Assembly (NCBI RefSeq): GCF_000969445.1
Contig: NZ_JZEY01000054.1
Location: forward strand, 1,426,001-1,490,000
Source: Devosia chinhatensis
GTDB taxonomy: Bacteria; Pseudomonadota; Alphaproteobacteria; Rhizobiales; Devosiaceae
DNA length: 64,000 bases
Reading direction: 5' to 3'
The notes below the pieces were generated by a model. That model made no database searches and had not been told where the DNA came from. It saw only the letters and a program-made list of their open reading frames with translations. Position numbers and translations under genes: made by a program. Shown piece after piece: positions 1-8,259 of the stretch. Position 1 is the stretch's first letter, and each line of letters opens with the position of its first letter.

Positions 1-391
1 CGTCGCCGTTGAGATGGTGCGGCTCTGGATGAATCTTGCTCTTGCATACCTCGATAAGGCCTTCAGCGCCGCGCAGCATGCAAGGGGTCGTTCCGCAGAC
101 CTGAATGTGAGCATGGCGACCCACCGGTTGCAACTGGAACTGGGTGTAAAACGTTGCCACTTCCAGAACGCGGATATAGGGCATGCCCAGCATTTCGGCG
201 ATCGTCTCGATCGTAGCGCGGCTAACCCAACCGTCCTGATCCTGCGCACGCATGAGCAGCGGAATGACGGCAGATTGCTGCCGACCAGGCGGATAAAGCC
301 CGATGCGCTTTTCTGCCCATGTTTGGTTTTCAGGCGTGAAGGCGAAACTTGCCGGCTGAACCGACTCGTCCGCAAGGCGTCGCACAGACAT
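1..391 (-). CDS. nuoE: NADH-quinone oxidoreductase subunit E, partial (C-terminus outside window)
   Basis: 24-kDa thioredoxin-fold subunit of the complex I peripheral arm, which carries the N1a [2Fe-2S] cluster. The visible first 130 residues start [10 protein letters not shown] and contain the family stretch [11 protein letters not shown] followed by [11 protein letters not shown], where the first two cluster cysteines lie; the second cysteine pair would be beyond the left edge. The ATG overlaps the nuoD stop by one base (TGATG), which shows translational coupling inside the nuo operon. The rest of the operon (nuoF onward) should continue to the left. Confidence 0.93.
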   Translation of the reverse strand, partial: MSVRRLADESVQPASFAFTPENQTWAEKRIGLYPPGRQQSAVIPLLMRAQDQDGWVSRATIETIAEMLGMPYIRVLEVATFYTQFQLQPVGRHAHIQVCGTTPCMLRGAEGLIEVCKSKIHPEPHHLNGD

Positions 392-1581
392 CAGCGATCA
401 ACCTCTCCGAACACAATATCAATCGAACCCAGGATCGCAGTGACGTCGGCCAGCATATGACCGCGACACAGCCGATCCATTGCACTCAGATGGGCAAAGC
501 CCGGAGCGCGGATATGGCAGCGATAGGGTTTGTTGGTGCCGTCGGACACCAGATAGACCCCGAATTCCCCTTTTGGCGCCTCGACGGCAGCATAGATCTC
601 GCCAGCGGGAACCTTGTAACCCTCTGTATAGAGCTTGAAGTGATGGATCAGCGCTTCCATCGACTTCTTCATCTCGCCCCGCTTGGGCGGCACAACCTTG
701 CCATCAGTAGAGGCCACAGGGCCCTTGCCGTCGGGAGCGTTCAGCTTTTGAACGCACTGCTTCATGATCCGAGCCGCCTGCCGCATTTCTTCCATGCGGA
801 TAAGGTACCGGTCGTAGCAGTCGCCGTTCGACCCTATGGCGATGTCGAAATCCATCTCGGCATAGGCATCGTAGGGCTGGGCTTTGCGCAAATCCCAAGC
901 CGCGCCGGCGCTACGGATCATTGCACCGGAGAACCCAAGTCCCCAGGCTTCTTCCTGCGTGACGACGCCGATATCGACATTGCGCTGCTTGAAGATGCGG
1001 TTTTCGGTCAACAGACGATCGAGGTCGACGAGGAAACCGAGAAACTCGTCGCAGAATCCACCGATATCATCGACTAGGGCTTGCGGAAGGTCCTGGTGCA
1101 CCCCACCAGGCCGAAAATAGGCGGCGTGCATACGGGCGCCCGAAGCGCGCTCGTAGAAGATCATCAGCTTTTCGCGCCACTCGAAACCCCAGACAGGCGG
1201 CGTCAGCGCCCCGACGTCCATCGCCTGAGTGGTGACGTTCATAAGATGCGCCAAGATGCGCCCGATCTCGGCATAAAGCACACGGATCAACTGACCGCGA
1301 CGCGGAACTTCAATGTCCAGCATCCGCTCCACGGCCAGCGCAAATGCATGCTCCTGATTCATCGGCGCCACATAGTCGAGGCGATCGAAATAGGGCACAG
1401 CCTGGAGGTAGGTCTTTGCCTCGATGAGCTTCTCTGTCCCGCGATGCAGCAAGCCGACATGCGGATCAACGCGCTCGACGAGCTCGCCGTCCAACTCGAG
1501 GATCAGACGCAGCACACCGTGCGCGGACGGATGGACCGGACCAAAGTTGATGGTGAAATTGCGAACGTCGACTTCAGACAT
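391..1581 (-). CDS. nuoD: NADH-quinone oxidoreductase subunit D
   Basis: 49-kDa subunit of complex I, which forms part of the ubiquinone-binding cavity at the membrane-arm junction. The 396 residues match the family's usual length. Landmarks are [15 protein letters not shown] near the N-terminus, [32 protein letters not shown], and the C-terminal IVFGEVDR. The start codon overlaps the nuoC stop by one base, and its own stop overlaps the nuoE start in the same way. NuoC and NuoD are separate here, unlike the fused NuoCD of enterobacteria. Confidence 0.97.
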   Translation of the reverse strand: MSEVDVRNFTINFGPVHPSAHGVLRLILELDGELVERVDPHVGLLHRGTEKLIEAKTYLQAVPYFDRLDYVAPMNQEHAFALAVERMLDIEVPRRGQLIRVLYAEIGRILAHLMNVTTQAMDVGALTPPVWGFEWREKLMIFYERASGARMHAAYFRPGGVHQDLPQALVDDIGGFCDEFLGFLVDLDRLLTENRIFKQRNVDIGVVTQEEAWGLGFSGAMIRSAGAAWDLRKAQPYDAYAEMDFDIAIGSNGDCYDRYLIRMEEMRQAARIMKQCVQKLNAPDGKGPVASTDGKVVPPKRGEMKKSMEALIHHFKLYTEGYKVPAGEIYAAVEAPKGEFGVYLVSDGTNKPYRCHIRAPGFAHLSAMDRLCRGHMLADVTAILGSIDIVFGEVDR

Positions 1582-2198
1582 CAGTTCTTCGCCTTCTCAT
1601 CGCCGGGCAGGACATAATCGGTGCCTTCCCAAGGCGACAGGTAATCGAACGACCGGAATTCCTGCGTCAGCTTGACCGGCTCATAGACCACCCGCTTGCG
1701 CTCTTCGTCGTACCGCACTTCCACAAAGCCAGTGAGCGGGAAATCTTTGCGCAACGGGTGACCATCGAAGCCATAATCGGTGAGGATGCGCCGCAAATCC
1801 GGATGTCCGGAAAAAGTTATGCCGTAAAGATCATAGGTTTCGCGCTCAAACCAGTCAGCGCCCGGAAACACCGAACAGATCGAAGGCACGAGCAGGTCTT
1901 CGCTGGTCTCGAGCTTGACCCTGATACGCTGATTCAGATGCGGGCTGAGGAAGTGGTAGACCACGTCGAAGCGATGTTCCCGCGCCGGATAATCTGCACC
2001 GCAGACATCTACGAACGATATGAAGCGACACTTCGCATCATCTCGGAGAAAAGTGACGACATCGACGATGGCGTCGCGCTGCACGGTGATTGCCAGGTCA
2101 CCAAACGCAACTTCAAAACCCGCGACCGCTTCGCCCAAAGACGCTGCAACGTGTTCGCCAAGCATGACAAGCGGGTCGACAACGATAGTTTCGTCCAT
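1581..2198 (-). CDS. nuoC: NADH-quinone oxidoreductase subunit C
   Basis: 30-kDa subunit of the complex I peripheral arm, 205 residues. The family signature region around residues 125-150 is present ([20 protein letters not shown]), followed by [20 protein letters not shown]. It sits between nuoB and nuoD in canonical order and overlaps nuoD by one base. It has no cofactor of its own and serves as a structural partner of NuoD and NuoB. Confidence 0.97.
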   Translation of the reverse strand: MDETIVVDPLVMLGEHVAASLGEAVAGFEVAFGDLAITVQRDAIVDVVTFLRDDAKCRFISFVDVCGADYPAREHRFDVVYHFLSPHLNQRIRVKLETSEDLLVPSICSVFPGADWFERETYDLYGITFSGHPDLRRILTDYGFDGHPLRKDFPLTGFVEVRYDEERKRVVYEPVKLTQEFRSFDYLSPWEGTDYVLPGDEKAKN

Positions 2199-2207
2199 GC
2201 CCCTACC

Positions 2208-2789
2208 CTACCGTTCGATCGTGCCGTCGCGGCGAATCTTCTTCTGCAAAAGCAGAATGCCGTAAAGCAGCGCCTCTGCCGTCGGAGGGCAACCGGGAAC
2301 GTAGACGTCCACGGGAAGCACCCGATCGCAGCCGCGCACGACGGAATAGGAATAATGGTAATAGCCGCCACCATTGGCACACGAGCCCATGGAGATGACA
2401 TAACGCGGCTCGGGCATCTGATCGTAGACCTTGCGCAGAGCCGGCGCCATCTTGTTGGTCAGCGTGCCGGCAACGATCAGGACGTCCGACTGGCGCGGCG
2501 ACGCCCGCGGCGCAGTGCCGAAACGCTCCACGTCGTAGCGGGGCATCGACATCTGCATCATTTCCACGGCGCAGCAAGCAAGACCGGTCTGCATCCACAT
2601 AAGCGAACCGGTGCGGGCCCAGGTTATCAGCTGCGAGACAGTCGTGACCAGGAAGCCTTTGTCGGCCAACTCGTTGTTGACGCCGGCAAAAAACGGATCA
2701 TCCGCACCATAGGGCTTGCCTGTAGCAGGATCCAGAGCGCCCGTGGGACGCGGAGTTACCAGTGTCGAACTGGACGGGCTCAATCCCAT
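2208..2789 (-). CDS. nuoB: NADH-quinone oxidoreductase subunit B (N2 cluster subunit)
   Basis: 20-kDa (PSST) subunit of complex I, which holds the terminal [4Fe-4S] cluster N2 that reduces ubiquinone. The 193 residues contain the tandem cysteines in [10 protein letters not shown], a third cysteine in [10 protein letters not shown] and a fourth in [13 protein letters not shown], so all four ligands are present. The gene overlaps the end of nuoA by 10 bases and is followed by nuoC after 9 bases. Confidence 0.97.
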   Translation of the reverse strand: MGLSPSSSTLVTPRPTGALDPATGKPYGADDPFFAGVNNELADKGFLVTTVSQLITWARTGSLMWMQTGLACCAVEMMQMSMPRYDVERFGTAPRASPRQSDVLIVAGTLTNKMAPALRKVYDQMPEPRYVISMGSCANGGGYYHYSYSVVRGCDRVLPVDVYVPGCPPTAEALLYGILLLQKKIRRDGTIER

Positions 2790-3145
2790 TCCAGAGCTCC
2801 CTTACGCCATTCATAAATAAAGCCCACGGTCAGCACACCGAGGAAAACCATCATCGACCAGAAGCCGAACCAGCCCACATCACGGAACGCAACAGCCCAA
2901 GGAAAGAGGAAAGCCACTTCGAGATCGAAGATGATGAAGAGAATCGCGACGAGATAGAATCGCACATCCACCTTCATGCGGGCATCACCGAAAGCCTCGA
3001 AACCCGCTTCAAAAGCCGACAGCTTCTCCGGATCTGGTCGCTTGAGCGAAACCAGAAACGGCGCAACCAGCAGTGCAATGCCAATGATTGCGGACAATGC
3101 GACAAAGATGACGATGGGCAAATAATCGCTGAGCAGATCAGTCAT
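2780..3145 (-). CDS. nuoA: NADH-quinone oxidoreductase subunit A
   Basis: Small membrane subunit of complex I (121 residues) with three hydrophobic helices at about residues 8-28, 62-82 and 92-112. The conserved loop between helices 1 and 2 carries the invariant cluster [12 protein letters not shown], although the position that is usually Cys in the family (YECG) reads FEAG here. It is the first gene of the nuo operon, so the operon promoter should lie upstream (above 3145). A partial shadow ORF on the opposite strand was ignored. Confidence 0.95.
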   Translation of the reverse strand: MTDLLSDYLPIVIFVALSAIIGIALLVAPFLVSLKRPDPEKLSAFEAGFEAFGDARMKVDVRFYLVAILFIIFDLEVAFLFPWAVAFRDVGWFGFWSMMVFLGVLTVGFIYEWRKGALEWD

Positions 3146-3453
3146 GCGGCAGCCTAAAGTTCATGCGGCCAGAACAGCCGTGATGCGCGTGAGCCTGTCT
3201 GCAATTGGGGCAATCAAACCGACACGCAGGTTATGCGGAACGGCTTAGACCTTCCCCCAAAACGTTTCAAGGGAAAGAAAATATGACTGAAATAATCAGG
3301 TAAATTATCCGGCAGAAAAGGGCATAGCCATCTCAGGACGATGATCAAAATCGGCACTTTTTTGTCGAAAGGTGCTTCTATGTAAAAGGACGCTATTCAA
3401 GGACGCGTTGTCGCGCGTCTGTTGGACGACTCGCTAAGGCCGCCCACAAAACC
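3146..3453. other. Intergenic region upstream of nuoA
   Basis: About 300 bases without a supportable gene. It must contain the nuo operon promoter on the minus strand, but I cannot pick out a convincing -35/-10 pair. The stretch around 3280-3370 is noticeably AT-richer than its surroundings. No tRNA-like or attachment-site repeat of the tRNA-Asp 3' end was found here. Confidence 0.5.
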
Positions 3454-3484
3454 AAAACGGCGGACCGACAAAATCGGTCCGCCG
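3454..3484 (-). terminator. Rho-independent terminator of the outer-membrane protein gene
   Basis: A perfect 11-bp stem (3458-3468 paired with 3474-3484, loop CAAAA on the plus strand) lies about 50 bases after the stop of the gene that ends at 3532. Read on the minus strand, the stem is followed by TTTTGGTTTTG, a typical U-tract. Confidence 0.9.
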
Positions 3485-3531
3485 AGTTGGGCGCAAGAAT
3501 ATGGCGGCGGGGCAAGCCCGCCACGCATTTC

Positions 3532-4128
3532 TTAGAAGTGGTAGAACACACCAACGGTGGCCTTGGTCGACTCGAAGAACGAGTCGGTACCGACGGACGA
3601 GAAATCGCCCTGGCCAACGACTTCACCGCGGACGGTGATCGCGTCGGTGACGGCGAATTCAACACCACCACCAAGCTGGTAGAGGCCGACGGTGTTGGCA
3701 GCGTTGTTGCCAGTGGCAACGCCGACACCGGCGAGGGCGTACACGAGGGCGCTGTCGGTCACGACGGCACCAGCACGCAGGTTGGCGAAGAACTCACCGG
3801 TCGGCTGAACCAGCGAAGCGTTGTTCCAGCCATAGTCGGCAGTCACTTCAACGCCGAGCAGGATCGGGTCGACGGGGATGAAGTTCACGCCAACGGCAGC
3901 GCCGACGACGCCAGCGGTGAAGGCAGTGCCGGCACCGACGACACCGTAGTCCTGGGTGCCGATGAACTGGCCACCAACACGAGCACCAACATAGAGGCCT
4001 TCCCAGTCAAAACCGGCCGGGGTGTAGATCGGCTCGGGCGTGGTGGGGATGATCAGGTCAGCAGCCTGAGCGCCACCAACCATAAGAGCAGCGGCGGAAA
4101 CGCCGAGAACGAGAGAACGTACAAACAT
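3532..4128 (-). CDS. Outer-membrane beta-barrel protein (Omp25/31-like porin family)
   Basis: A 198-residue protein with a clear Sec signal peptide (MFVRSLVLGVSAAALMVGGAQA, cleaved before ADL) and a small beta-barrel body. The last strand ends in aromatic F (VGVFYHF), the usual signal for barrel assembly. The early segment FDWEGLYVGARVGG resembles the W-x-G-x-Y-x-G start of the Omp25/31 family of rhizobia and Brucella. I chose the ATG at 4128 because GGGAG lies 8 bases before it; a TTG five codons upstream overlaps that ribosome site. It has its own terminator, so it is probably a strongly expressed single-gene unit. The exact role (structural, adhesion or small-solute leakage) cannot be read from the sequence. 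Confidence 0.85.
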   Translation of the reverse strand: MFVRSLVLGVSAAALMVGGAQAADLIIPTTPEPIYTPAGFDWEGLYVGARVGGQFIGTQDYGVVGAGTAFTAGVVGAAVGVNFIPVDPILLGVEVTADYGWNNASLVQPTGEFFANLRAGAVVTDSALVYALAGVGVATGNNAANTVGLYQLGGGVEFAVTDAITVRGEVVGQGDFSSVGTDSFFESTKATVGVFYHF

Positions 4129-4431
4129 ATCTTGCACTCCCAATAGAGTTAACCGTAGTCAGCCGATAGATGCCTCAGCGGCACCGTGCTGACAAGAAGA
4201 GAAACGCGCAATTTGGCGATGCGGATAAGATTTGGTGTCCATTTCCGGGGACCTGTTGCAGGAATGTCCCGCAATTGGCTCAATTTGATACAAAACCCAG
4301 CAAATCCGGGGTTTACCGCCTGTTAAGCACACGCTCGAAAGCGCTAACAACCGCTTAATGACGTGAAATTTGCCACATTGTCGCCACATACGCAAGGGCG
4401 CTCGCCGGCCGAGCTGCGAATCTGGCCCTAA
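4129..4431. other. Intergenic region between two outer-membrane protein genes
   Basis: About 300 bases without a supportable coding region. It contains the 5' leader and promoter of the downstream minus-strand gene ending at 3532. No terminator with a convincing U-tract was seen after the gene that ends at 4432. Confidence 0.5.
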
Positions 4432-4977
4432 TTAGAAACTGTATGTTGCGCCGACCGTGAATTGATTCTTTGGATTGTCTCCCACGGTAGGAAAGCTGCG
4501 CAGATATTGGGCTCGTACGGAAACCGAATCTGTCAGCGAAAGCTCGATGCCGCCGCCAGCAAGAATATCCTGTTCATCAGGAGGGCCGAGATCGATTCCA
4601 TAGCCGCCTGCCGCATAGACAGCGACGTCATCCGATACCACGAGCCCTGCGCGACCGAGAATTTGCCCGTAGACCGTTTCTCCCGCGCCATCGTCACTGA
4701 GACCCTGCACGGCCACCTCGGTGCCAATGAGATAGAAATCGAATTGAACTTCCACGCCGGCGTTGACGCCAATGCCGAACTGGGTGCCTCCAGCGGTACT
4801 GTCCTGAACGCCGCTATAGATACCCGCATAAAAGCCGTCCCATCCATTGGCATCAGTATCCGAAATCGGGAGCTCGGCCAGCGATGAGATCGGGACGGTA
4901 ATTGGATCAGCGGCCGCCGCGGGTGTTACGGCAGCCAAGGCGAGACATGCAGCGGCGATGCGAAGGTTCTTGGACAT
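4432..4977 (-). CDS. Outer-membrane beta-barrel protein (small OmpA-like/porin family)
   Basis: A 181-residue exported barrel with signal peptide MSKNLRIAAACLALAAVTPAAAA and a final strand ending FTVGATYSF. Alternating hydrophobic strands such as VEVQFDFYLIGTEVAVQG and the early NGWDGFYAGIYSG place it in the same broad family as its neighbour at 3532, with weak overall similarity. The start at 4977 is supported by GGGAG 8 bases upstream; a longer frame lacks a signal peptide at its N-terminus. The two genes are probably old paralogues. No specific transport function can be assigned. Confidence 0.8.
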   Translation of the reverse strand: MSKNLRIAAACLALAAVTPAAAADPITVPISSLAELPISDTDANGWDGFYAGIYSGVQDSTAGGTQFGIGVNAGVEVQFDFYLIGTEVAVQGLSDDGAGETVYGQILGRAGLVVSDDVAVYAAGGYGIDLGPPDEQDILAGGGIELSLTDSVSVRAQYLRSFPTVGDNPKNQFTVGATYSF

Positions 4978-5064
4978 TGTCGTTCTCCCGTTGTCGGAGC
5001 ATCGATAATGAGGCAACGCCACGCACCCTGCCCGGTTCCTCCGCATGCCGAGCCACACGCCGGC

Positions 5065-5799
5065 TCAAGCAGACGGCAGTGTTCCGACGAGGACAGGCTC
5101 GGCGCGGAATTCCGACGGGAAGATTTCTTCGAGCGCCGCAATCTTGGGAAGATCATGCACCACAATGTATGGCCAAGATGGATTTAGCGTCAGAAAATCC
5201 TGGTGATATTGTTCTGCTGGATAGAAAGCCGTAAGCGGCTCGATCGTTGTCACGATAGGTCCGTCAAATAGCCCCGCGACGTCCAATTGATCGATGTAGG
5301 CATCGACCACATCGCGCTGCGCATCGGCGGACACAAATACGGTAGAGCGATACTGCGTGCCGCGATCGGGCCCCTGAAAGTTCAGCTGCGTCGGATTGTG
5401 TGCGACCGAGAAATAGATTTGGAGGATTTTACCAAGCGAGATCTCTCGCGGGTCGTAGGTCACTTCGACCGCCTCTGCATGGCCGGTATCGCCGCGAGTG
5501 GTCAAATCGTAGGTCGCAGTTTCGGCTGAGCCACCGGAATAACCGGAGACGGCGTTACGAACGCCCTTGACCCGCTGGAACACACCTTGCACGCCCCAGA
5601 AGCATCCGCCGGCCAGAACGATCTTTGCACTTTCGCCAGTCTCGCTCAAATCCTTGGTCGGTGGCGGAATTACCACCGGCTTCTCCTGCGCCGACACGGG
5701 TCGGGGCAAAAAAGGAAGACCGAGCAGAGGCATGGAAAGGAGACCTGCCACTACGGCACGGCGTCGCTGATCGACCTTGGAAATGGCTTTGGCAGGCAT
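5065..5799 (-). CDS. msrA: Peptide-methionine (S)-S-oxide reductase, exported form
   Basis: MsrA reduces the S epimer of methionine sulfoxide in proteins. Residues 62-70 carry the active-site motif LAGGCFWGV with catalytic Cys66, followed by the family segments GYSGGSAETATY, GDTGHAEAVEVTYDP and FYPAEQYHQDF. Residues 1-37 form an N-terminal extension with arginines (DQRRR), a hydrophobic stretch and a likely cleavage site PVSAQ, so the enzyme is probably exported to the periplasm, possibly by the TAT route. Cys66 is the only cysteine in the protein, so there is no resolving cysteine and an external reductant would be needed. It faces two outer-membrane proteins and may protect envelope proteins. 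Confidence 0.9.
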   Translation of the reverse strand: MPAKAISKVDQRRRAVVAGLLSMPLLGLPFLPRPVSAQEKPVVIPPPTKDLSETGESAKIVLAGGCFWGVQGVFQRVKGVRNAVSGYSGGSAETATYDLTTRGDTGHAEAVEVTYDPREISLGKILQIYFSVAHNPTQLNFQGPDRGTQYRSTVFVSADAQRDVVDAYIDQLDVAGLFDGPIVTTIEPLTAFYPAEQYHQDFLTLNPSWPYIVVHDLPKIAALEEIFPSEFRAEPVLVGTLPSA

Positions 5800-5985
5800 G
5801 AGACATATTTCCCGAAGGATTGGTAGCCGGTCAACATTATGCGCCTGGGACGAAAATGGATCACCTGCCTCACAAGGAAATGACTGCTGCCATCAGGGTA
5901 AAGGGCACCGCCGACTGCCACAGGTTATCGGACAGTTGAGGCCACCTGTGGTGTCATATGGCCCCATCCCACCTTTGCTCGAATT

Positions 5986-7989
5986 CTAAAACTCTGACCA
6001 ATCTGAGAGTGCAACGCTGCCATCGGTCAAATACATTGTTTTGGCAGATTTTGCCTTTTTGCCTGCGCTTTTCCGTTCTGCCTGAAGCATGGCCCTGTCC
6101 AATTCATCTTCATCTGCGGTGTGGAACACGCCCACAATGCGATCGAGCTCATTCGCTTGGGCCTCGGTCTGCTCGATCGCCGCATTTGTTTGCTCGACCA
6201 GGGCGGCGTTATGCTGGGTCATCTCGTCCATTTGGCGGACCGCCACGTTGACCTCTTTAATCGCCGACGCCTGCTCACGGCTCTCTCGAGCAATGCTCTC
6301 CAGCAGAGCAGAGTTTTCCCGGACGGCTTCCAAAACGTTGGAAAGCTTCTCGGCTGCTTCAGAAACAAGCCTGGTACCCGCGCCAACTTCGCCGGTCGAA
6401 GTATCGATCAGGGATTTTATGTCGGCGGAAGCGGTTGCGGCGCTTTGGGCCAGGCGGCGGACTTCCACAGCTACTACTGCAAAGCCCTTGCCGGCATCGC
6501 CAGCCCGCGCTGCTTCGACCGACGCGTTCAGTGCAAGAAGATTGGTCTGAAAGGCTATGTCATCAATCAGGCCGATGATGTTGGAAATTTTCAAGGAGGA
6601 TGCAGTAATCTTGTCCATCGCTGCACTTGCCTGGTTCATCACTTCACCGCCTTCCTCGGCAGAGCGAGTAACAACCTGAGCCGTCGTGCTGGCATTGCGC
6701 GCCCTATCGGCATTCTGGGAGACGGTCGCTGCAAGCTGCTCCATAGCTGCGGAGGTCTCCTCAATCGTGGCCGCTTGCTTTGTCGTTCTTTCCGACAGAT
6801 CGTTTGCGCCCGCAAGGATCTCGCCGGTCGCTGACTTCACGGCCCGGGAGGTTTGGCGCAGCCGCGTGACCACTTCGCTCAACGTGTCCGCAACTGTGTT
6901 GATGTTGGTCTGCAGGTCGAGGAAAGCGCCGCGATGCGTTCCGTTCATGCGTTGTGTGAGATCGGTCTTGGCGAGAGCCGATAGCACGGAGCCAGCTTCC
7001 CCAAGTCCTCCTTCAATATTGTCCAGCAGACCGTTGACGTTACCTGCGATACGCGCGAGATCCGGCTCGCTCGGGTCAACATGCAGCCGCTTGGTGAAAT
7101 CACCTTCAAGAGCTGCGGCAACGGCGTGATCGAACTCGGCTTGGAACGCCTCCATCCGGCCCGCCCTGTCCGCTACAGAGCGCGCGCGTATTTTTTCTTC
7201 TTCGCTGAGGGCCGCGACCATGCGGGCATTGTCGCGGAATACCTGCAACGTTCGCGCCATCTCGCCTATTTCATCTTTGCTGTCGAGATACCGTACTTCG
7301 GCGTTCAGATCGCCATTGGCGAGCTCGCGCATGCTGCGCGTTAGGCTGCCAACCGGCCGGGAAAGCTTGGCCGTGCCGACATAGAGCGCCGCGCCCGTCC
7401 CCGCACCCAAACCAATGACCACCGCGGACGCCAACAGGATCAGCATGGATTGCTGGAATGTATCCATGCCGGCCTTCACGTCATGGAACATGTCCACGTC
7501 ATTTTGCACGACCGCGTCAATCTCCGCCTGAAACGCCTTGCGATTGGCGCGGTTGTCCTCATTGTTTCCTTGAATATTGGCCTGAGCAGGGTCGACATCA
7601 CGCCCTAGTCGTGCCGTTTCGGAGCGAAACTCACGAAATTCGGCGGCCCTCGCCAATACGGGGTTGAAGGCGTTCTGATCGTCGGCAGACAGCAAAGGTT
7701 GCCATTCGGCCAAGACCGTATCGATGCGGTCAAGATTGGTCATAAGACCTTCGGCAAACGGCTTTGCCTGTTCTGTGGTATCGGAAGCATAGATGCCCCG
7801 CGACTCCATGACTACTGCAGTCACGTAGCGATTGAGCCGCTCGCCCAAGTGCGCTCGGTCCGCGAGGTTTTCCAGACGATCCATCCGGTTCTTGTATTCG
7901 AGTGTAACGAATACCGCGATGCCTCCGATTGCGACGGATGCGAGCCCCATGAGGGCGACTACAGCCAGAACCTTGGCCCGGATCTTCAT
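5986..7989 (-). CDS. Methyl-accepting chemotaxis protein with C-terminal CheR/CheB docking motif
   Basis: A 667-residue transmembrane chemoreceptor. TM1 is at about residues 8-29, a helical periplasmic sensor occupies 30-185, and TM2 is at about 187-208. A HAMP domain follows (about 210-262), then a second HAMP-like segment, then the cytoplasmic signalling hairpin with the tip motif [18 protein letters not shown] near residue 480. Methylation helices flank the tip. The protein ends in DWSEF, which fits the x-aromatic-x-x-aromatic pentapeptide (NWETF in E. coli) that tethers CheR and CheB. Of the three receptors in this region only this one has it. The ligand cannot be predicted. Confidence 0.93.
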   Translation of the reverse strand: MKIRAKVLAVVALMGLASVAIGGIAVFVTLEYKNRMDRLENLADRAHLGERLNRYVTAVVMESRGIYASDTTEQAKPFAEGLMTNLDRIDTVLAEWQPLLSADDQNAFNPVLARAAEFREFRSETARLGRDVDPAQANIQGNNEDNRANRKAFQAEIDAVVQNDVDMFHDVKAGMDTFQQSMLILLASAVVIGLGAGTGAALYVGTAKLSRPVGSLTRSMRELANGDLNAEVRYLDSKDEIGEMARTLQVFRDNARMVAALSEEEKIRARSVADRAGRMEAFQAEFDHAVAAALEGDFTKRLHVDPSEPDLARIAGNVNGLLDNIEGGLGEAGSVLSALAKTDLTQRMNGTHRGAFLDLQTNINTVADTLSEVVTRLRQTSRAVKSATGEILAGANDLSERTTKQAATIEETSAAMEQLAATVSQNADRARNASTTAQVVTRSAEEGGEVMNQASAAMDKITASSLKISNIIGLIDDIAFQTNLLALNASVEAARAGDAGKGFAVVAVEVRRLAQSAATASADIKSLIDTSTGEVGAGTRLVSEAAEKLSNVLEAVRENSALLESIARESREQASAIKEVNVAVRQMDEMTQHNAALVEQTNAAIEQTEAQANELDRIVGVFHTADEDELDRAMLQAERKSAGKKAKSAKTMYLTDGSVALSDWSEF

Positions 7990-8259
7990 ATCTAAAGTCT
8001 CTTCAAATCATACCGACGAAAGCCGTCCAGATTAACTACTGAGGTGGAACTTAATTTCTAATGAAGAACACCTCTGTAGGGTGCTGCCGATCGGTGGGGT
8101 GGTATTTATCGAGATCTCTGCCAGCCCACGAAACATTCGGGCCCAGTCGTTCGCTCTCGCTTGATGGGTTGGTCTGAAGGCGTTGAATGCGGTCTACACG
8201 GCTTAACACAATGTGAGTGCACATCTGGCATAATGATCGCTTGCTAAGGGAGACTGCTG

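Noticed and set aside
3146-3530. attR-like copy of the tRNA-Asp 3' end flanking the island
   Set aside because: I looked for the 3' terminal tRNA-Asp sequence in this region and did not see a repeat; the far border of the island remains undefined.
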